Assembly: GCA_964493425.1 (NCBI GenBank)
Contig: CAZBMW010000011.1
Location: forward strand, 30,824 to 94,823
Source of the DNA: CAYLMG01 sp964493425
GTDB lineage: Bacteria > Planctomycetota > Phycisphaerae > Sedimentisphaerales > Anaerobacaceae
Direction of reading: 5' to 3'
DNA length: 64,000 nucleotides
The position numbers and the translations under genes are program-made. Positions 31,386 to 39,962 of the stretch are shown here, piece after piece. Position 1 is the stretch's first letter. Each line of letters begins with the position of its first letter. The notes beneath the pieces were generated by a model that did no database searches, had not been told where the DNA came from, and saw only the letters and a list, made by a program, of their open reading frames with translations.

Positions 31386-32588
31386 ATGAGACGAAAGTAC
31401 AAAAAATTGATAGCACAGGCGAAAACAGCAGCGTTGAAAGTTCTGCTGCATAATAATCACGGTCCCTACCGGAAACTACCACGTGTGGCAGGTTGGGGTT
31501 ATCCCGAGCCTTATACAAGAGATTTGATGATTTCATCGCTGGGAGTGCTGGTCTCAGGAAATGATAAGTTAAAAAAGTCGCTTCGGCGTGTGCTTGAGAC
31601 ACTTAGTAAGAACCAGTCAAGGCTTGGTCATATATCGTCTCTTGTTAATGACCCTACTGACCGTGGCTCAAGCGACTGCACGCCTTTGTTTTTGATGGGA
31701 GCAGGCCTGTGGAAGATGGCGACAGGCGAGGAAGAGTTCATAAAACAGGCAGTAGAAAAGTCACTTTTGTGGATGGAGTATAGAAGTCCGTGAGACCGGG
31801 TTTTGGTTTCACAGCTACCCACAAGCGACTGGCGAGACGAGCAGTGGGTACTGGGATACGGGTTGTATGTTAATACGCTGGCGTATATCTATTTGCGTTT
31901 TTGGGGACAACACGAAAGGGCATCGCGTCTGCGAGAAGGGATGGGACATTTTACGGTGATAGGCGACAGGCAAAACCGTCATGTTCACGAGGGGCTGGTT
32001 CTGAGATTCAAGCCTTACTACGCTTTGTGGTCGTATAAGGTGTACCGCAGCGAGCGGTTCGATTTGTTAGGCAACAGTCTGGCAATTTTGTCGGGTATAG
32101 CACCACCGAGCAGAGCAAGAAGGCTTATCAACTGGGTTGAGGCTGAATGTGAGGGACTTCGCAAGAACGAAGATTTGGCGGTTGATTTGCCGCCCAACTT
32201 TTTCCCTTATGTCAGGCCCGGTGATCCGGATTGGCTTGCAAGATACGAAAAGTACAATCAGCCGGGGGAATATCATAACGGAGGTGTGTGGCCATTTATA
32301 TGTGGATTCTATATTGCAGCCTTGGTTGCGGCGGGCAGGCTTAAGCTTGCGGAGAAAAAACTTGTAGCTTTAACGGAGCTCGTCAAACAGAAGCGAATTG
32401 CAGATGTTGAGTTCGGCTTTAATGAATGGCACCGTGCGCAGGACGGCAAAGCGTGCGGCGAAGACTGGCAGAGCTGGTCTGCGGCGATGTATCTTTATGC
32501 GGCTGAATGCGTGGAGGGTAAAAATACGCCATTTTTCGACGAGCTACGGAATATGGGCAGAAAACGGAAAGATATCGCTTTGCAATAA
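31386..32588 (+). pseudogene. GH100/(alpha/alpha)6-type glycosidase interrupted by an in-frame TGA
   Basis: Two stretches in one frame, 31386-31793 and 31794-32588, are separated by TGA at 31791-31793. Together about 400 codons. The first has VAGWGYPEPYTRDLMISSLG. Right after the stop the frame reads DRVLVSQLPTSDWRDEQWVL, then HNGGVWPFICGFYIAA and EFGFNEWHRAQDGK...EDWQSWSAAMYLYA. These are similar to the alkaline/neutral invertase-like alpha/alpha barrel enzymes (SDW, EWxxxDGKxxG, QSWSAA). Similarity is continuous across the stop, so it is either a nonsense mutation or a sequence error. The downstream half has GTG/ATG starts but no ribosome site. The gene follows the GT4 by one base. Confidence 0.7.
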
Positions 32589-32589
32589 T

Positions 32590-32663
32590 TGGGCGATACA
32601 GGGCTCGAACCTGTGACCTCACGGGTGTGATCCGTGCGCTCTAGCCAACTGAGCTAATCGCCC
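32590..32663 (-). tRNA. tRNA-Val (anticodon CAC)
   Basis: On the minus strand: acceptor arm GGGCGAT...ATCGCCC plus A, D arm GCTCAGTTGGCTAGAGC, anticodon stem CACGG-ATCACAC-CCGTG with CAC at positions 34-36, variable loop AGGTC, and T arm CAGGTTCGAGCCCTG. CAC reads GUG valine codons. CCA is not encoded (followed by AATT). Confidence 0.93.
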
Positions 32664-32744
32664 TAACATAGATATTAAAGCAAAAGATGTTTTATCCTGT
32701 CAAGCCGGAATCGCCAATTCAGTAAAAGAGCATAAAGCCCTAAT

Positions 32745-33152
32745 TTAATGGGCAGCGACAAGGCTGACTTTTCCGATTTTGACGCCCTTCTGGCTCAGCA
32801 GGTTTTCTGCGAGCTTGTGTATCTGCGAGACACGACCCTTCAGGACAATTACCTCCAGACAATCGTGCCTGTCGAGATGAACATGCGTCGAGCAGACTGT
32901 ATGTATTAAATGAGAGTGCTGCAGGTCTGTCAGCTTCTGCATCAGCCTTGTGGCGTGATGGTCATAAACAAGACAGACGGCGGCGATGGCATTTGCTTTC
33001 GGGTTTTTTATCTTTTCGCGGCTTAACTGCTGACGTATAAGGTCGCAGAAAGCCTGCGAACGATTCTGATAACCCTGCCTTTTGATGAGTTTATCAAAAG
33101 CGGATAATAAGTCCTTTTCCAGCGATACGCCAATTCTTTCAAGCTGAGACAT
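32745..33152 (-). CDS. nikR: Nickel-responsive regulator NikR
   Basis: 135 residues. N-terminal ribbon-helix-helix (MSQLERIGVSLEKDLLSAFD) for DNA binding; C-terminal ACT-like tetramerisation domain with nickel ligands His79, His90, His92 and Cys98 (QHSH, THVHLDRHDCLE), matching E. coli NikR H76, H87, H89 and C95 by alignment of the THVH/DDCLE motif. Expected to repress nickel uptake when nickel is plentiful. Lies upstream of, and divergent to, the metal transporter operon. Confidence 0.92.
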   Translation of the reverse strand: MSQLERIGVSLEKDLLSAFDKLIKRQGYQNRSQAFCDLIRQQLSREKIKNPKANAIAAVCLVYDHHATRLMQKLTDLQHSHLIHTVCSTHVHLDRHDCLEVIVLKGRVSQIHKLAENLLSQKGVKIGKVSLVAAH

Positions 33153-33347
33153 TTTTGAGCTCCCGTTATTTAATCGTAATTACAGCAATAAGTAACCATT
33201 TTACAATATTATTTTTTTTTTGAAAAGTCCGAATTTATCTCTTGACTCGGTAGCACGATTATAATATTTTTATGCGCCTTGTGAAAAAATGGGTGTAAAT
33301 TGAGTATAACCCCTAATGCTAACGCCTTAATTTAAGGAGAACCAGTG
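33153..33347 (+). promoter_or_regulatory. Divergent regulatory region of nikR and the metal operon
   Basis: Possible promoter TTGACT (33242-33247), 17 bases, TATTTT (33265-33270), then a 77-base leader ending in AAGGAG (33334-33339) eight bases before the ATG 33348. I looked for a GTATGA-N16-TCATAC NikR operator and did not find a clear one; GTAGCA-like words at 33250-33255 lie between the -35 and -10 boxes. Confidence 0.4.
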
Positions 33348-34355
33348 ATGAAAAAAGTTATGATTTTTTGTGTACTGTTGCTGACTTCTACCGCTGTTGT
33401 TGCGGATGAGCCTACTGTTGCAGAAGTCACACATACCGAATTTCAGGCGGTGGATGAAGACGGCATCAGCACCTATACGGCTACCGACAAAGTAATAATC
33501 AGCGGCATTGTGCTGAATGTTCCCGAGCAGATGCTCGACCCGACTCCAAGGACAGTCGAAATGGGCGGAGAATGGCAGATATATATTCAGGGTGAAGGCG
33601 ATGACCATGCAGGAACGGCTGTATGGTTTGGACAGAACTACAGCAAGGTAACAAGCCTGGATGATTACACGGATGAGGAATTATTAAGCGAGCTGTGTCG
33701 TATAAATGCCGACACCGATACCGGTTATATTTTTTATCCCGGAGACAGGGTTAAAGTTACCGGCTGGTATAAATTCTACAAGGGTAAATTGAATGTGAAC
33801 GAAAAACATATGATAGAGCCGTTCTATGATTTTACGATAGAGCTAATCGAGCCTGCGGTGGGACTGCCTCAACCGGAGGAAATCACGCTGGATGAGGTAA
33901 AAGATATATATGACGAGTATATTTTCGATTCCAGCAGACTTACAGGTTGTGAGTACTATCAGGCTAGGCTGGTCCGGGTAAAGGATGTCAATATCATTGA
34001 CCCCGAAAACTGGGGGGCTGATAATACTGTGACGATTCAGGATGCAAACGGCCTGACGTTTCCTGTTCTGCTCGGCATTGGCGAGGGTTTTACAAGATAT
34101 AACTGCCCCGCAGGCCAAATAGATGTCATAGGAATCTTCGACCAAGAGAGTTCTGGTTATATGATTTGTAAGGACGGGTATCGTATATGGGTTACCAATT
34201 ATGACGGCAACGGCCTGGTGTTGACTGACCGCGGCTACCGGCGCGGGAATCTGCCGGGCGATGTCAATACAGATTTCAAAGTCGATTTTTCAGATTTCGC
34301 CGAACTCGCTGAGAACTGGCTGAAAGGCACTGCCGGACTTTGCGATTGTGATTGA
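33348..34355 (+). CDS. Secreted protein with C-terminal half-dockerin
   Basis: 335 residues from ATG 33348. Signal peptide 1-19 (FCVLLLTSTAVVA). Middle part reads DKVIISGIVLNVPEQML, RDRVKVTGWYKFYKGKLNVN and YQARLVRVKDVNIIDPENWG, suggestive of repeated OB-like or beta-sandwich domains, but no family is certain. C-terminus is the half-dockerin GDVNTDFKVDFSDFAELAEN followed by WL. First gene of a run with only short gaps into the pseudopilin and metal transporter, so it probably serves that operon, perhaps as an extracellular anchor or binding protein. Confidence 0.7.
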   Translation: MKKVMIFCVLLLTSTAVVADEPTVAEVTHTEFQAVDEDGISTYTATDKVIISGIVLNVPEQMLDPTPRTVEMGGEWQIYIQGEGDDHAGTAVWFGQNYSKVTSLDDYTDEELLSELCRINADTDTGYIFYPGDRVKVTGWYKFYKGKLNVNEKHMIEPFYDFTIELIEPAVGLPQPEEITLDEVKDIYDEYIFDSSRLTGCEYYQARLVRVKDVNIIDPENWGADNTVTIQDANGLTFPVLLGIGEGFTRYNCPAGQIDVIGIFDQESSGYMICKDGYRIWVTNYDGNGLVLTDRGYRRGNLPGDVNTDFKVDFSDFAELAENWLKGTAGLCDCD

Positions 34356-34392
34356 TGTTTTAAATGAGATTTGCGAATTTTAAGGCAGTATT

Positions 34393-35061
34393 GTGAAAAA
34401 GGGATTTACCTTAATAGAGGTACTGGTTGTCATTTCCGTTATCGCTATGTTGATGAGTATTCTTCTGCCCTCACTCGCACGGGCTCGTCTGCAGGCGCAG
34501 ATACTTACTGTCAATGTAGAACTTCAGCAAATAGGTCTTGCTCTCGAATGCTATTACCATGATAATGAAGAGTATCCCCCTACCCGTGAAGACTGCCATA
34601 CGGGGACACTTAGAGACCATTTGTATCAGCTTCCTTCGCAACTCGCAGAAGACGGATATTTGCCGGCGGCAAATCAAGGAAATGTTATGGATACGATAAT
34701 GGAGGACCGCTTCAATCGAGAGCATACATATAAGTATCGCAGTGCCGGGGAATGTATAAGAGACCGCGATATCATAGACAAGTGGATAAAATCCCGTTTG
34801 TGGGTGCCGGATGGTTTCCCGCAGACAAGCAGTGTCGAAGAGGAAAAAGGCCAATGGTATAAGGAAGCTGAAAAATCACCTGTAAAATGGGTGCTCTTCA
34901 GCTTAGGGCCGAATTTCGATGAGCAATGGATTGAAGATACTCTGAAAAACAGATACCCTGTTCCTAAAGAAGTATGGTACAACCCAAAACGAAAAAAGGG
35001 ACTTATAACCAGGTTGCATTTGCAAAGCGGTACCGAGAGCGGCTCGTTCGAGGAATATTAA
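34393..35061 (+). CDS. Type II secretion pseudopilin-like protein
   Basis: 222 residues from a GTG. Prepilin signal KKGFTLIEVLVVISVIAMLM, with Gly before the Phe cleavage site and Glu5, then SILLPSLARARLQAQ, the usual helix. The globular part contains LALECYYHDNEEYPPTR and no D-G-H near the end. It is likely processed by a prepilin peptidase, which is not in the window. Stop is immediately followed by the GTG of the next gene (TAA then GTG). Confidence 0.85.
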   Translation: MKKGFTLIEVLVVISVIAMLMSILLPSLARARLQAQILTVNVELQQIGLALECYYHDNEEYPPTREDCHTGTLRDHLYQLPSQLAEDGYLPAANQGNVMDTIMEDRFNREHTYKYRSAGECIRDRDIIDKWIKSRLWVPDGFPQTSSVEEEKGQWYKEAEKSPVKWVLFSLGPNFDEQWIEDTLKNRYPVPKEVWYNPKRKKGLITRLHLQSGTESGSFEEY

Positions 35062-35910
35062 GTGAAGAGTAAAAACGTGATAATTCTGATGGGCCTGTGT
35101 ATTTTGTGTGGTCTGTATCTAACAGGCGGCTGTGACAGCAAGTCATCCGATGAAACGCAGCCTGAAATCGCTGTCGCCAATTCCTATCTGCTCAGCGTCG
35201 TAAAAGACATACTCGGCAGCCAGACAGAGATTATAAGCCTGGTTCCACCGGGGATGTGCCCGGGACATTTCGATATCTCGCCCCGTCAGGTGGAACAGTT
35301 GACGAACTGTAAGATGCTGCTGGTTTTCGATTTTCAGAGCCGGATTAGTGACGCCCTGTTGCGTATCTGTCAACAGGGGCTGAAAATACACGAGATCAAA
35401 TGCCCCGAGGGTTTATGTGTGCCGGAGACATATCTCGCCATTACCCAAAGTGTTGCCGATGCACTTGCAGACGATGATCCCGCTAAACGAGAGGAATATG
35501 AAAAGCAGCTTGAACTGATAGCGAAACGGCTGGATAAACTCGAATCCGAAATTCATACGAAAATTAGGCAATGGGGATTCAAAGGTGCAACGGTTATCAG
35601 CTCTGTGCATCAGGCAGTATTCGTTGGCTGGCTCGGCCTGGATGTTGCGGCGACGTTTGAAGGCAATGACACAGAAACACCAACAGGTATCAACCGGTGT
35701 CTGCAGCAGGCGAAAGACAGGGATATAAAGTTTGTCATAGCGAATAAGCAGGAGGGCAGCGACCTTGCGAAGGCATTGGCAGAACGGTTGGGCGCAAAAA
35801 TGGTTGTATTCAGCAATTTCCCCGCAGACGAAGACGGCGGCGACGAAGGAATGAGCTTCGATTCGCTGCTGCTGGAAAATGTGACAGGATTATCGGATAG
35901 CGGTGAATAA
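35062..35910 (+). CDS. Metal ABC transporter substrate-binding lipoprotein (ZnuA/TroA-like)
   Basis: 282 residues from a GTG directly after the previous stop. Signal with lipobox LTGGC (Cys about 24). Body has AVANSYLLSVVKDILG, PPGMCPGHFDISPRQVEQLT, SSVHQAVFVGWLGLDVAATF and IKFVIANKQEGSDLAKALAE, the layout of cluster A-I solute-binding proteins, with His in PGHFD and SVHQ as probable metal ligands. A His-rich loop is absent. Feeds the ABC transporter encoded next. Zinc, manganese or nickel are possible; the metal is not shown by sequence. Confidence 0.8.
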   Translation: MKSKNVIILMGLCILCGLYLTGGCDSKSSDETQPEIAVANSYLLSVVKDILGSQTEIISLVPPGMCPGHFDISPRQVEQLTNCKMLLVFDFQSRISDALLRICQQGLKIHEIKCPEGLCVPETYLAITQSVADALADDDPAKREEYEKQLELIAKRLDKLESEIHTKIRQWGFKGATVISSVHQAVFVGWLGLDVAATFEGNDTETPTGINRCLQQAKDRDIKFVIANKQEGSDLAKALAERLGAKMVVFSNFPADEDGGDEGMSFDSLLLENVTGLSDSGE

Positions 35911-36704
35911 TGTCGAGCAGCCATATAGAACTTGCGAATGTAGTTGTAAAACGCGTCAGGCGAACAATCCTGACGGTTGACAGGCTCAGCATAACGGCTG
36001 GTGAGTTCGTTAATTTGATAGGGACAAACGGTGCGGGCAAAACGACCCTGCTGTGCGTCTGCTGCGGGCTTATAAGGCCGAATAGCGGAACGGTAAGGCT
36101 TGACGGCGTTGAGCTGGCTTCGTGCGGGTGGTGGCGAAAGGTTGGTTTGCGAAAGCGCATCGGTTATATTCCACAGTCTGCTGAATATAACAAGGACCTG
36201 CCCTTTACCGTGCGCGAGGTGGCGGCGATGGGCCGAACAAGTGCAAAACCGATGTGCGCTGCACTCGGCCGGGAGGATTATGAGATTGTTGATTACTGGC
36301 TGGAAACACTCGGCCTTTCCGAACGAAGAAATCAGACGTTCAGAAGTCTTTCCGGCGGCGAGCAGCAAAAAACTCTTATAGCTCGTGCGATGTCACAACA
36401 ACCGGCGATTCTGATGTTCGATGAGCCCGGTGCCAATCTCGATTTTAACTGGAAGCAGAGAATCGTGAGCATTATCGAGCAGCTTCACAAAAAGACATCA
36501 ATTACGGTTTTGATGGTCTCCCACGACGCAGACCTTTTGGCGATGGAGGCTGAGAGAACAATCCTTCTGCACAGAGGAAAGATTCTTGCCGACGGCGGTA
36601 TAAGCGATGTTTTCGAGTCGGATGTTTTCGAGAAGGCATATGGATGCAAATTCAAGGTGATAGATTTCGAGGGGCGCAAATACGTTTTGTCGCAGGGCAG
36701 GTGA
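35910..36704 (+). CDS. Metal ABC transporter ATP-binding protein (ZnuC-like)
   Basis: 264 residues. Walker A GTNGAGKTTLL, Q loop GYIPQSAEYN, signature LSGGEQQKTLIA, Walker B ILMFDEPGANLD and the switch His in VMVSHDADLL. Overlaps the previous stop by one base (TAATG). It powers the transporter together with the permease nine bases downstream. Confidence 0.92.
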   Translation: MSSSHIELANVVVKRVRRTILTVDRLSITAGEFVNLIGTNGAGKTTLLCVCCGLIRPNSGTVRLDGVELASCGWWRKVGLRKRIGYIPQSAEYNKDLPFTVREVAAMGRTSAKPMCAALGREDYEIVDYWLETLGLSERRNQTFRSLSGGEQQKTLIARAMSQQPAILMFDEPGANLDFNWKQRIVSIIEQLHKKTSITVLMVSHDADLLAMEAERTILLHRGKILADGGISDVFESDVFEKAYGCKFKVIDFEGRKYVLSQGR

Positions 36705-36713
36705 GTAAATAAT

Positions 36714-37514
36714 ATGGATTCGTTTTTTTATCTGGTTATGATTGGCGGCGCTATCGGGGGCGCGAGTACGGCGCTTCTCGGGGTCTATATAGTCGGTATG
36801 CGAATACCGTTTATCGGTATGTGCATTTCACACGCTGCGATGGCAGGTATGGTATTTGCGTTACTTGCCGGACTTAATCCGACTGCGGGTGCGATTACAG
36901 CCTCAGTGTTAACGAGCGCAAGTCTGTCAGCAAACCGACCTCACAGGTCAAGGCTCGATACGAACGTCGGCCTTGCAATACTTTTTTCGCTGATGCTCGG
37001 TCTAACGTTTTTGGGAATGGGGCTTGTTAAAGGCAGCCGCTCCGAAATTTACGGCCTGCTGTGGGGAAGTATATTATTCGTTCGTATGAGATCTATTGTG
37101 CTTATCGCGATTATGGCGATTGTACTCGTGCTCTTTGCTGTTGTTTTCAATAAGGAGCTTAAACTGCTTATGTTCAGCCGGTCCATCGCGGCGGCAACAG
37201 GTGTGCACGATGGGCTGGTGTATTGCGCATTTCTGGTGGTTTGCGGTATGATATTGGCGGTCAACCTGAAGATAATCGGTGGATTGATGATTTTCAGCCT
37301 GATAACGAATCCTGCTGCGGCAGCTTATCAGGTATGTCACGGACACAGGTCGGTGGTTGTCACGGCAACTTTGCTCGGAGCATTTACGGCTGTCAGCGGT
37401 TTTTTGTTTTCCTTTTACCTTGGACTGCCGACAGGTGCTTGTATTGTTATAGTTAGCACCATAATTTTCGGGATTTCGGCAGCGTATCGCCGCTTGTCCG
37501 GAAGTGCAGATTAG
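36714..37514 (+). CDS. Metal ABC transporter permease (ZnuB/ABC-3 family)
   Basis: 266 residues with eight or nine membrane helices (YLVMIGGAIGGASTALLGVY, GMCISHAAMAGMVFALLAGL, GLAILFSLMLGLTFLGMGLV and so on). The PFIGMCISHAAMAG loop and LKIIGGLMIFSLITNPAAAA segment are typical of the ABC-3 permeases for zinc, manganese or iron. Last gene in the tight transporter group. Confidence 0.9.
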   Translation: MDSFFYLVMIGGAIGGASTALLGVYIVGMRIPFIGMCISHAAMAGMVFALLAGLNPTAGAITASVLTSASLSANRPHRSRLDTNVGLAILFSLMLGLTFLGMGLVKGSRSEIYGLLWGSILFVRMRSIVLIAIMAIVLVLFAVVFNKELKLLMFSRSIAAATGVHDGLVYCAFLVVCGMILAVNLKIIGGLMIFSLITNPAAAAYQVCHGHRSVVVTATLLGAFTAVSGFLFSFYLGLPTGACIVIVSTIIFGISAAYRRLSGSAD

Positions 37515-37550
37515 AAATATTGTTGTAAAAATTTGTTTAAGGGAATCAGT

Positions 37551-37901
37551 ATGTCTTCTAAAAAAGTATTGGTAATTGATTTGATTCAAAGCAGTGAATA
37601 TCAGCCACTTCTGGAAGGCAAGCCGCAAACATGCGGGATGCGTTCGGGCAAGGTTTATTTACAGGCCGGCGAGGAGTGTGGTGTTCACAGCACAAAAGAA
37701 AACGAGGAAACACTTGTTTTTCTTTGTGGAAAAGGCACGGCCTACATCGGCGAAAAAGCTACTCTCTTCGAAGTCGGAGAAGGCAAAATCTGCTATATTC
37801 CGCCGCAAACGCTGCACAATATAAAAAACACTGGAACAAAACCACTCATTTACATTTACTGTGTGGCGCCATTATCAGGCGCGGCTACTATCCCCGAATA
37901 A
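37551..37901 (+). CDS. Small cupin-fold protein
   Basis: 116 residues from ATG 37551 behind AAGGGA. Cupin pattern: VYLQAGEECGVHSTKENEET, LCGKGTAYIGEKATLFEVGE and GKICYIPPQTLHNIKNTG, with the His of motif 1 and PPxxxHN of motif 2 as metal ligands. Could be a metal-binding or isomerase-type cupin. Follows the metal transporter by 36 bases, which may mean a role in metal handling. Confidence 0.8.
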   Translation: MSSKKVLVIDLIQSSEYQPLLEGKPQTCGMRSGKVYLQAGEECGVHSTKENEETLVFLCGKGTAYIGEKATLFEVGEGKICYIPPQTLHNIKNTGTKPLIYIYCVAPLSGAATIPE

Positions 37902-37968
37902 ATTTTTTCATTAAACCTGCAAATCTATAAAATGTTTAATAAAAGAAGTAGAAGGAGGTAATCAGCAG

Positions 37969-39219
37969 ATGAGAAAAAGTATTGTTATGATACTCATTTT
38001 GGTTCTTTGCGATAATAACCTCGGTGCTCAACAGGCAAGGCCGTCGGAGCCGCTCTGGAAAAGAGAGGCTTTAACTGAGGGTTTTTTCGGTCTGAATAAA
38101 GAGCTCGAGGACGAGGGAATTGAGTTCGGCCTTGCTTTAACAAATGTTTATCAGCAGAATGTGCGAGGCGGATTGAGAAAAAGCGACAGGAGCGGCAGGT
38201 TTTCCGGAAGCTATGACCTCGAGGTCTTGGTCGATATGAAGAAGCTGCTGGGCTTCGAGGGCAGCAGAGTATATTTGCTTGTCGAAGGCGGCTGGCCCGA
38301 TGCGGCGGGGATAGACGGTGAGTCGGTCGGCAGCAGCTGGGGAATAAATGCAGATGCAATCGGTAACGATGCGGCGATAGTAAAGGAGCTTTATTATATC
38401 TGTCAGCCGTTCGGCGAGAGAAGCGAGTTGATGATAGGTAAGATTGATTTTACAGGTTACTTCGATGCAGCTAAATATGCGAATGATGAGATAACGCAGT
38501 TTTTGAATGCAGCTTTTGTCGATAATCCCGCGGTACCGTTTCCGGAGTATAGCCTTGGGATAGTGCTTACGTATTACCTCAGCGACGACTTGTATTTGAT
38601 GGGCGGTGTAGCTGATGCACAGGCTGACGGCAGAGAGACGGGATTCAGAACGGCATTTCACGGTGAAGATTACTTCTTTTATATTCTGGAAAGCGGATTG
38701 ACGGCCAGGTTTGATTCGGCAAACGGGCCTTTGGAGGGGACCTATAGAGTAGGTTTATGGAATGACGCGCAGCCGAAAGCAAATACGGATTCGGCTAATG
38801 CGGGCAAAAGCTATCGCGACGACGTGGGTTTTTATCTCAGCTTCGACCAGATGTTGAAAAAAGAAAATAATAAGAGCGGGGATGAACAGGGACTTGGTGC
38901 ATTTTTCAGGTGCGGTTATAGTCCGAGCAGGACAAATGATATTACAAATTTCTGGAGCCTCGGTTTTCAATACCAGGGTCTTTTCGAGGGAAGAGATGAT
39001 GACGTTTTAGGTCTTGCATTTGGACAGGGATTTTTCAGTGACTCGGCGAATACGAGTTATACGGCAGATTACGAGAGTGCGATGGAGCTATATTACAGCG
39101 CAGAGATAGCACCATGGCTCATAGTTAGTCCGAGCATTCAATATATAACCAATCCCGGAGGCAGTGACAGTGTTGGTGATGCAATAATCACAGGCGGTAG
39201 AGTATTGATAATTTTTTAG
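37969..39219 (+). CDS. Outer-membrane porin, OprB-like
   Basis: 416 residues with a signal peptide (1-20). Then WKREALTEGFFGLNKELEDE, GIEFGLALTNVYQQNVRGGL, SYDLEVLVDMKKL and VYLLVEGGW, LMIGKIDFTGYFD, IAPWLIVSPSIQYITNPGG and the terminal Phe of ILIIF, all as in the carbohydrate-selective porin OprB family (16-strand beta-barrel). Ribosome site GGAGGT. The setting next to metal transport genes suggests metal or chelate uptake, since related porins carry such solutes, but this is an inference. Confidence 0.85.
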   Translation: MRKSIVMILILVLCDNNLGAQQARPSEPLWKREALTEGFFGLNKELEDEGIEFGLALTNVYQQNVRGGLRKSDRSGRFSGSYDLEVLVDMKKLLGFEGSRVYLLVEGGWPDAAGIDGESVGSSWGINADAIGNDAAIVKELYYICQPFGERSELMIGKIDFTGYFDAAKYANDEITQFLNAAFVDNPAVPFPEYSLGIVLTYYLSDDLYLMGGVADAQADGRETGFRTAFHGEDYFFYILESGLTARFDSANGPLEGTYRVGLWNDAQPKANTDSANAGKSYRDDVGFYLSFDQMLKKENNKSGDEQGLGAFFRCGYSPSRTNDITNFWSLGFQYQGLFEGRDDDVLGLAFGQGFFSDSANTSYTADYESAMELYYSAEIAPWLIVSPSIQYITNPGGSDSVGDAIITGGRVLIIF

Positions 39220-39224
39220 GCTTT

Positions 39225-39938
39225 TTACAGGCCGAGAAACTGAATCGACAGGCCGCAAAGTAATATTGTTGCTCCCGCGATAGCATGGGTAAACCTGTGG
39301 AACTTGTTCAATTTTGCGAGCTGTACGCCTTTTTGAGCAATTAAAACTGTAGCTAACATAGTTGATATAGTAACGATGCCGAATACAGCAGTTACAAGCA
39401 GCATCCCAATGACACTGTTTTTTGCAGCAGGATACATAAGCAGAGGAATAAGAGGCTCGCAGGGACCAAAGACAAAAATTATAAACAAAACCCAAGGCGT
39501 AACAGGTTGTTTGCCTTTTTCGGTATGAATATCAGCATTCTCGACGAAGTGCACGTGTGTATGCGAATGTATATCGCTGTCTGTATGTAAATGTTCGTGA
39601 GAGTGAGAGCGACTTCTAAATGCTCTTTTAATACCCCAGATAGAATAAGCCAGGCCGAAAGCAATTAGAAGCCAGGCAGCGACATTGCCCCGAACGGATT
39701 CAAAAATTTCGAGCTTACCAACTGCCAAGCCAAGAGCTACACCGACTAATCCGAGAATGACCGAACCGGCTATATGTCCAATGCCGCATAAGAAGGTTAT
39801 TACGAACGTTTTAAAAGCAGACCATTTACGCGCCCAGGAGAGCATAATAAATGGCAGATAATGGTCCGGGCCAAAGATCGTGTGGAAAAAACCTATAGAG
39901 GCTGCGGTTAGCAGCAGGATTTTTATTTCAGCTGACAT
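39225..39938 (-). CDS. NicO/UreH-type nickel/cobalt transporter
   Basis: 237 residues, six or more membrane helices. Signature FFHTIFGPDHYLPF near the N-terminus (H-x5-D-H where typical NiCoT have HX4DH), and a His-rich loop HSHEHLHTDSDIHSHTHVHF between the second and third helical pairs. FVFGPCEPLIPLLMYP is the second conserved region. Consistent with the NicO/TauE-related family that moves nickel or cobalt. Convergent with the porin gene, five bases apart. Confidence 0.82.
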   Translation of the reverse strand: MSAEIKILLLTAASIGFFHTIFGPDHYLPFIMLSWARKWSAFKTFVITFLCGIGHIAGSVILGLVGVALGLAVGKLEIFESVRGNVAAWLLIAFGLAYSIWGIKRAFRSRSHSHEHLHTDSDIHSHTHVHFVENADIHTEKGKQPVTPWVLFIIFVFGPCEPLIPLLMYPAAKNSVIGMLLVTAVFGIVTISTMLATVLIAQKGVQLAKLNKFHRFTHAIAGATILLCGLSIQFLGL

Positions 39939-39962
39939 AGTTTTCCTTTCCCAAATCTATGA

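Noticed and set aside
31791..31793. Selenocysteine or other recoding at TGA in the GH100-like gene
   Set aside because: No clear SECIS-like hairpin just after the codon, no Sec-type partner motif, and TGA is used as a normal stop in neighbouring genes such as ribH.
33250..33276. NikR operator
   Set aside because: GTAGCA and TATGCG words are seen but do not form the GTATGA-N16-TCATAC dyad.
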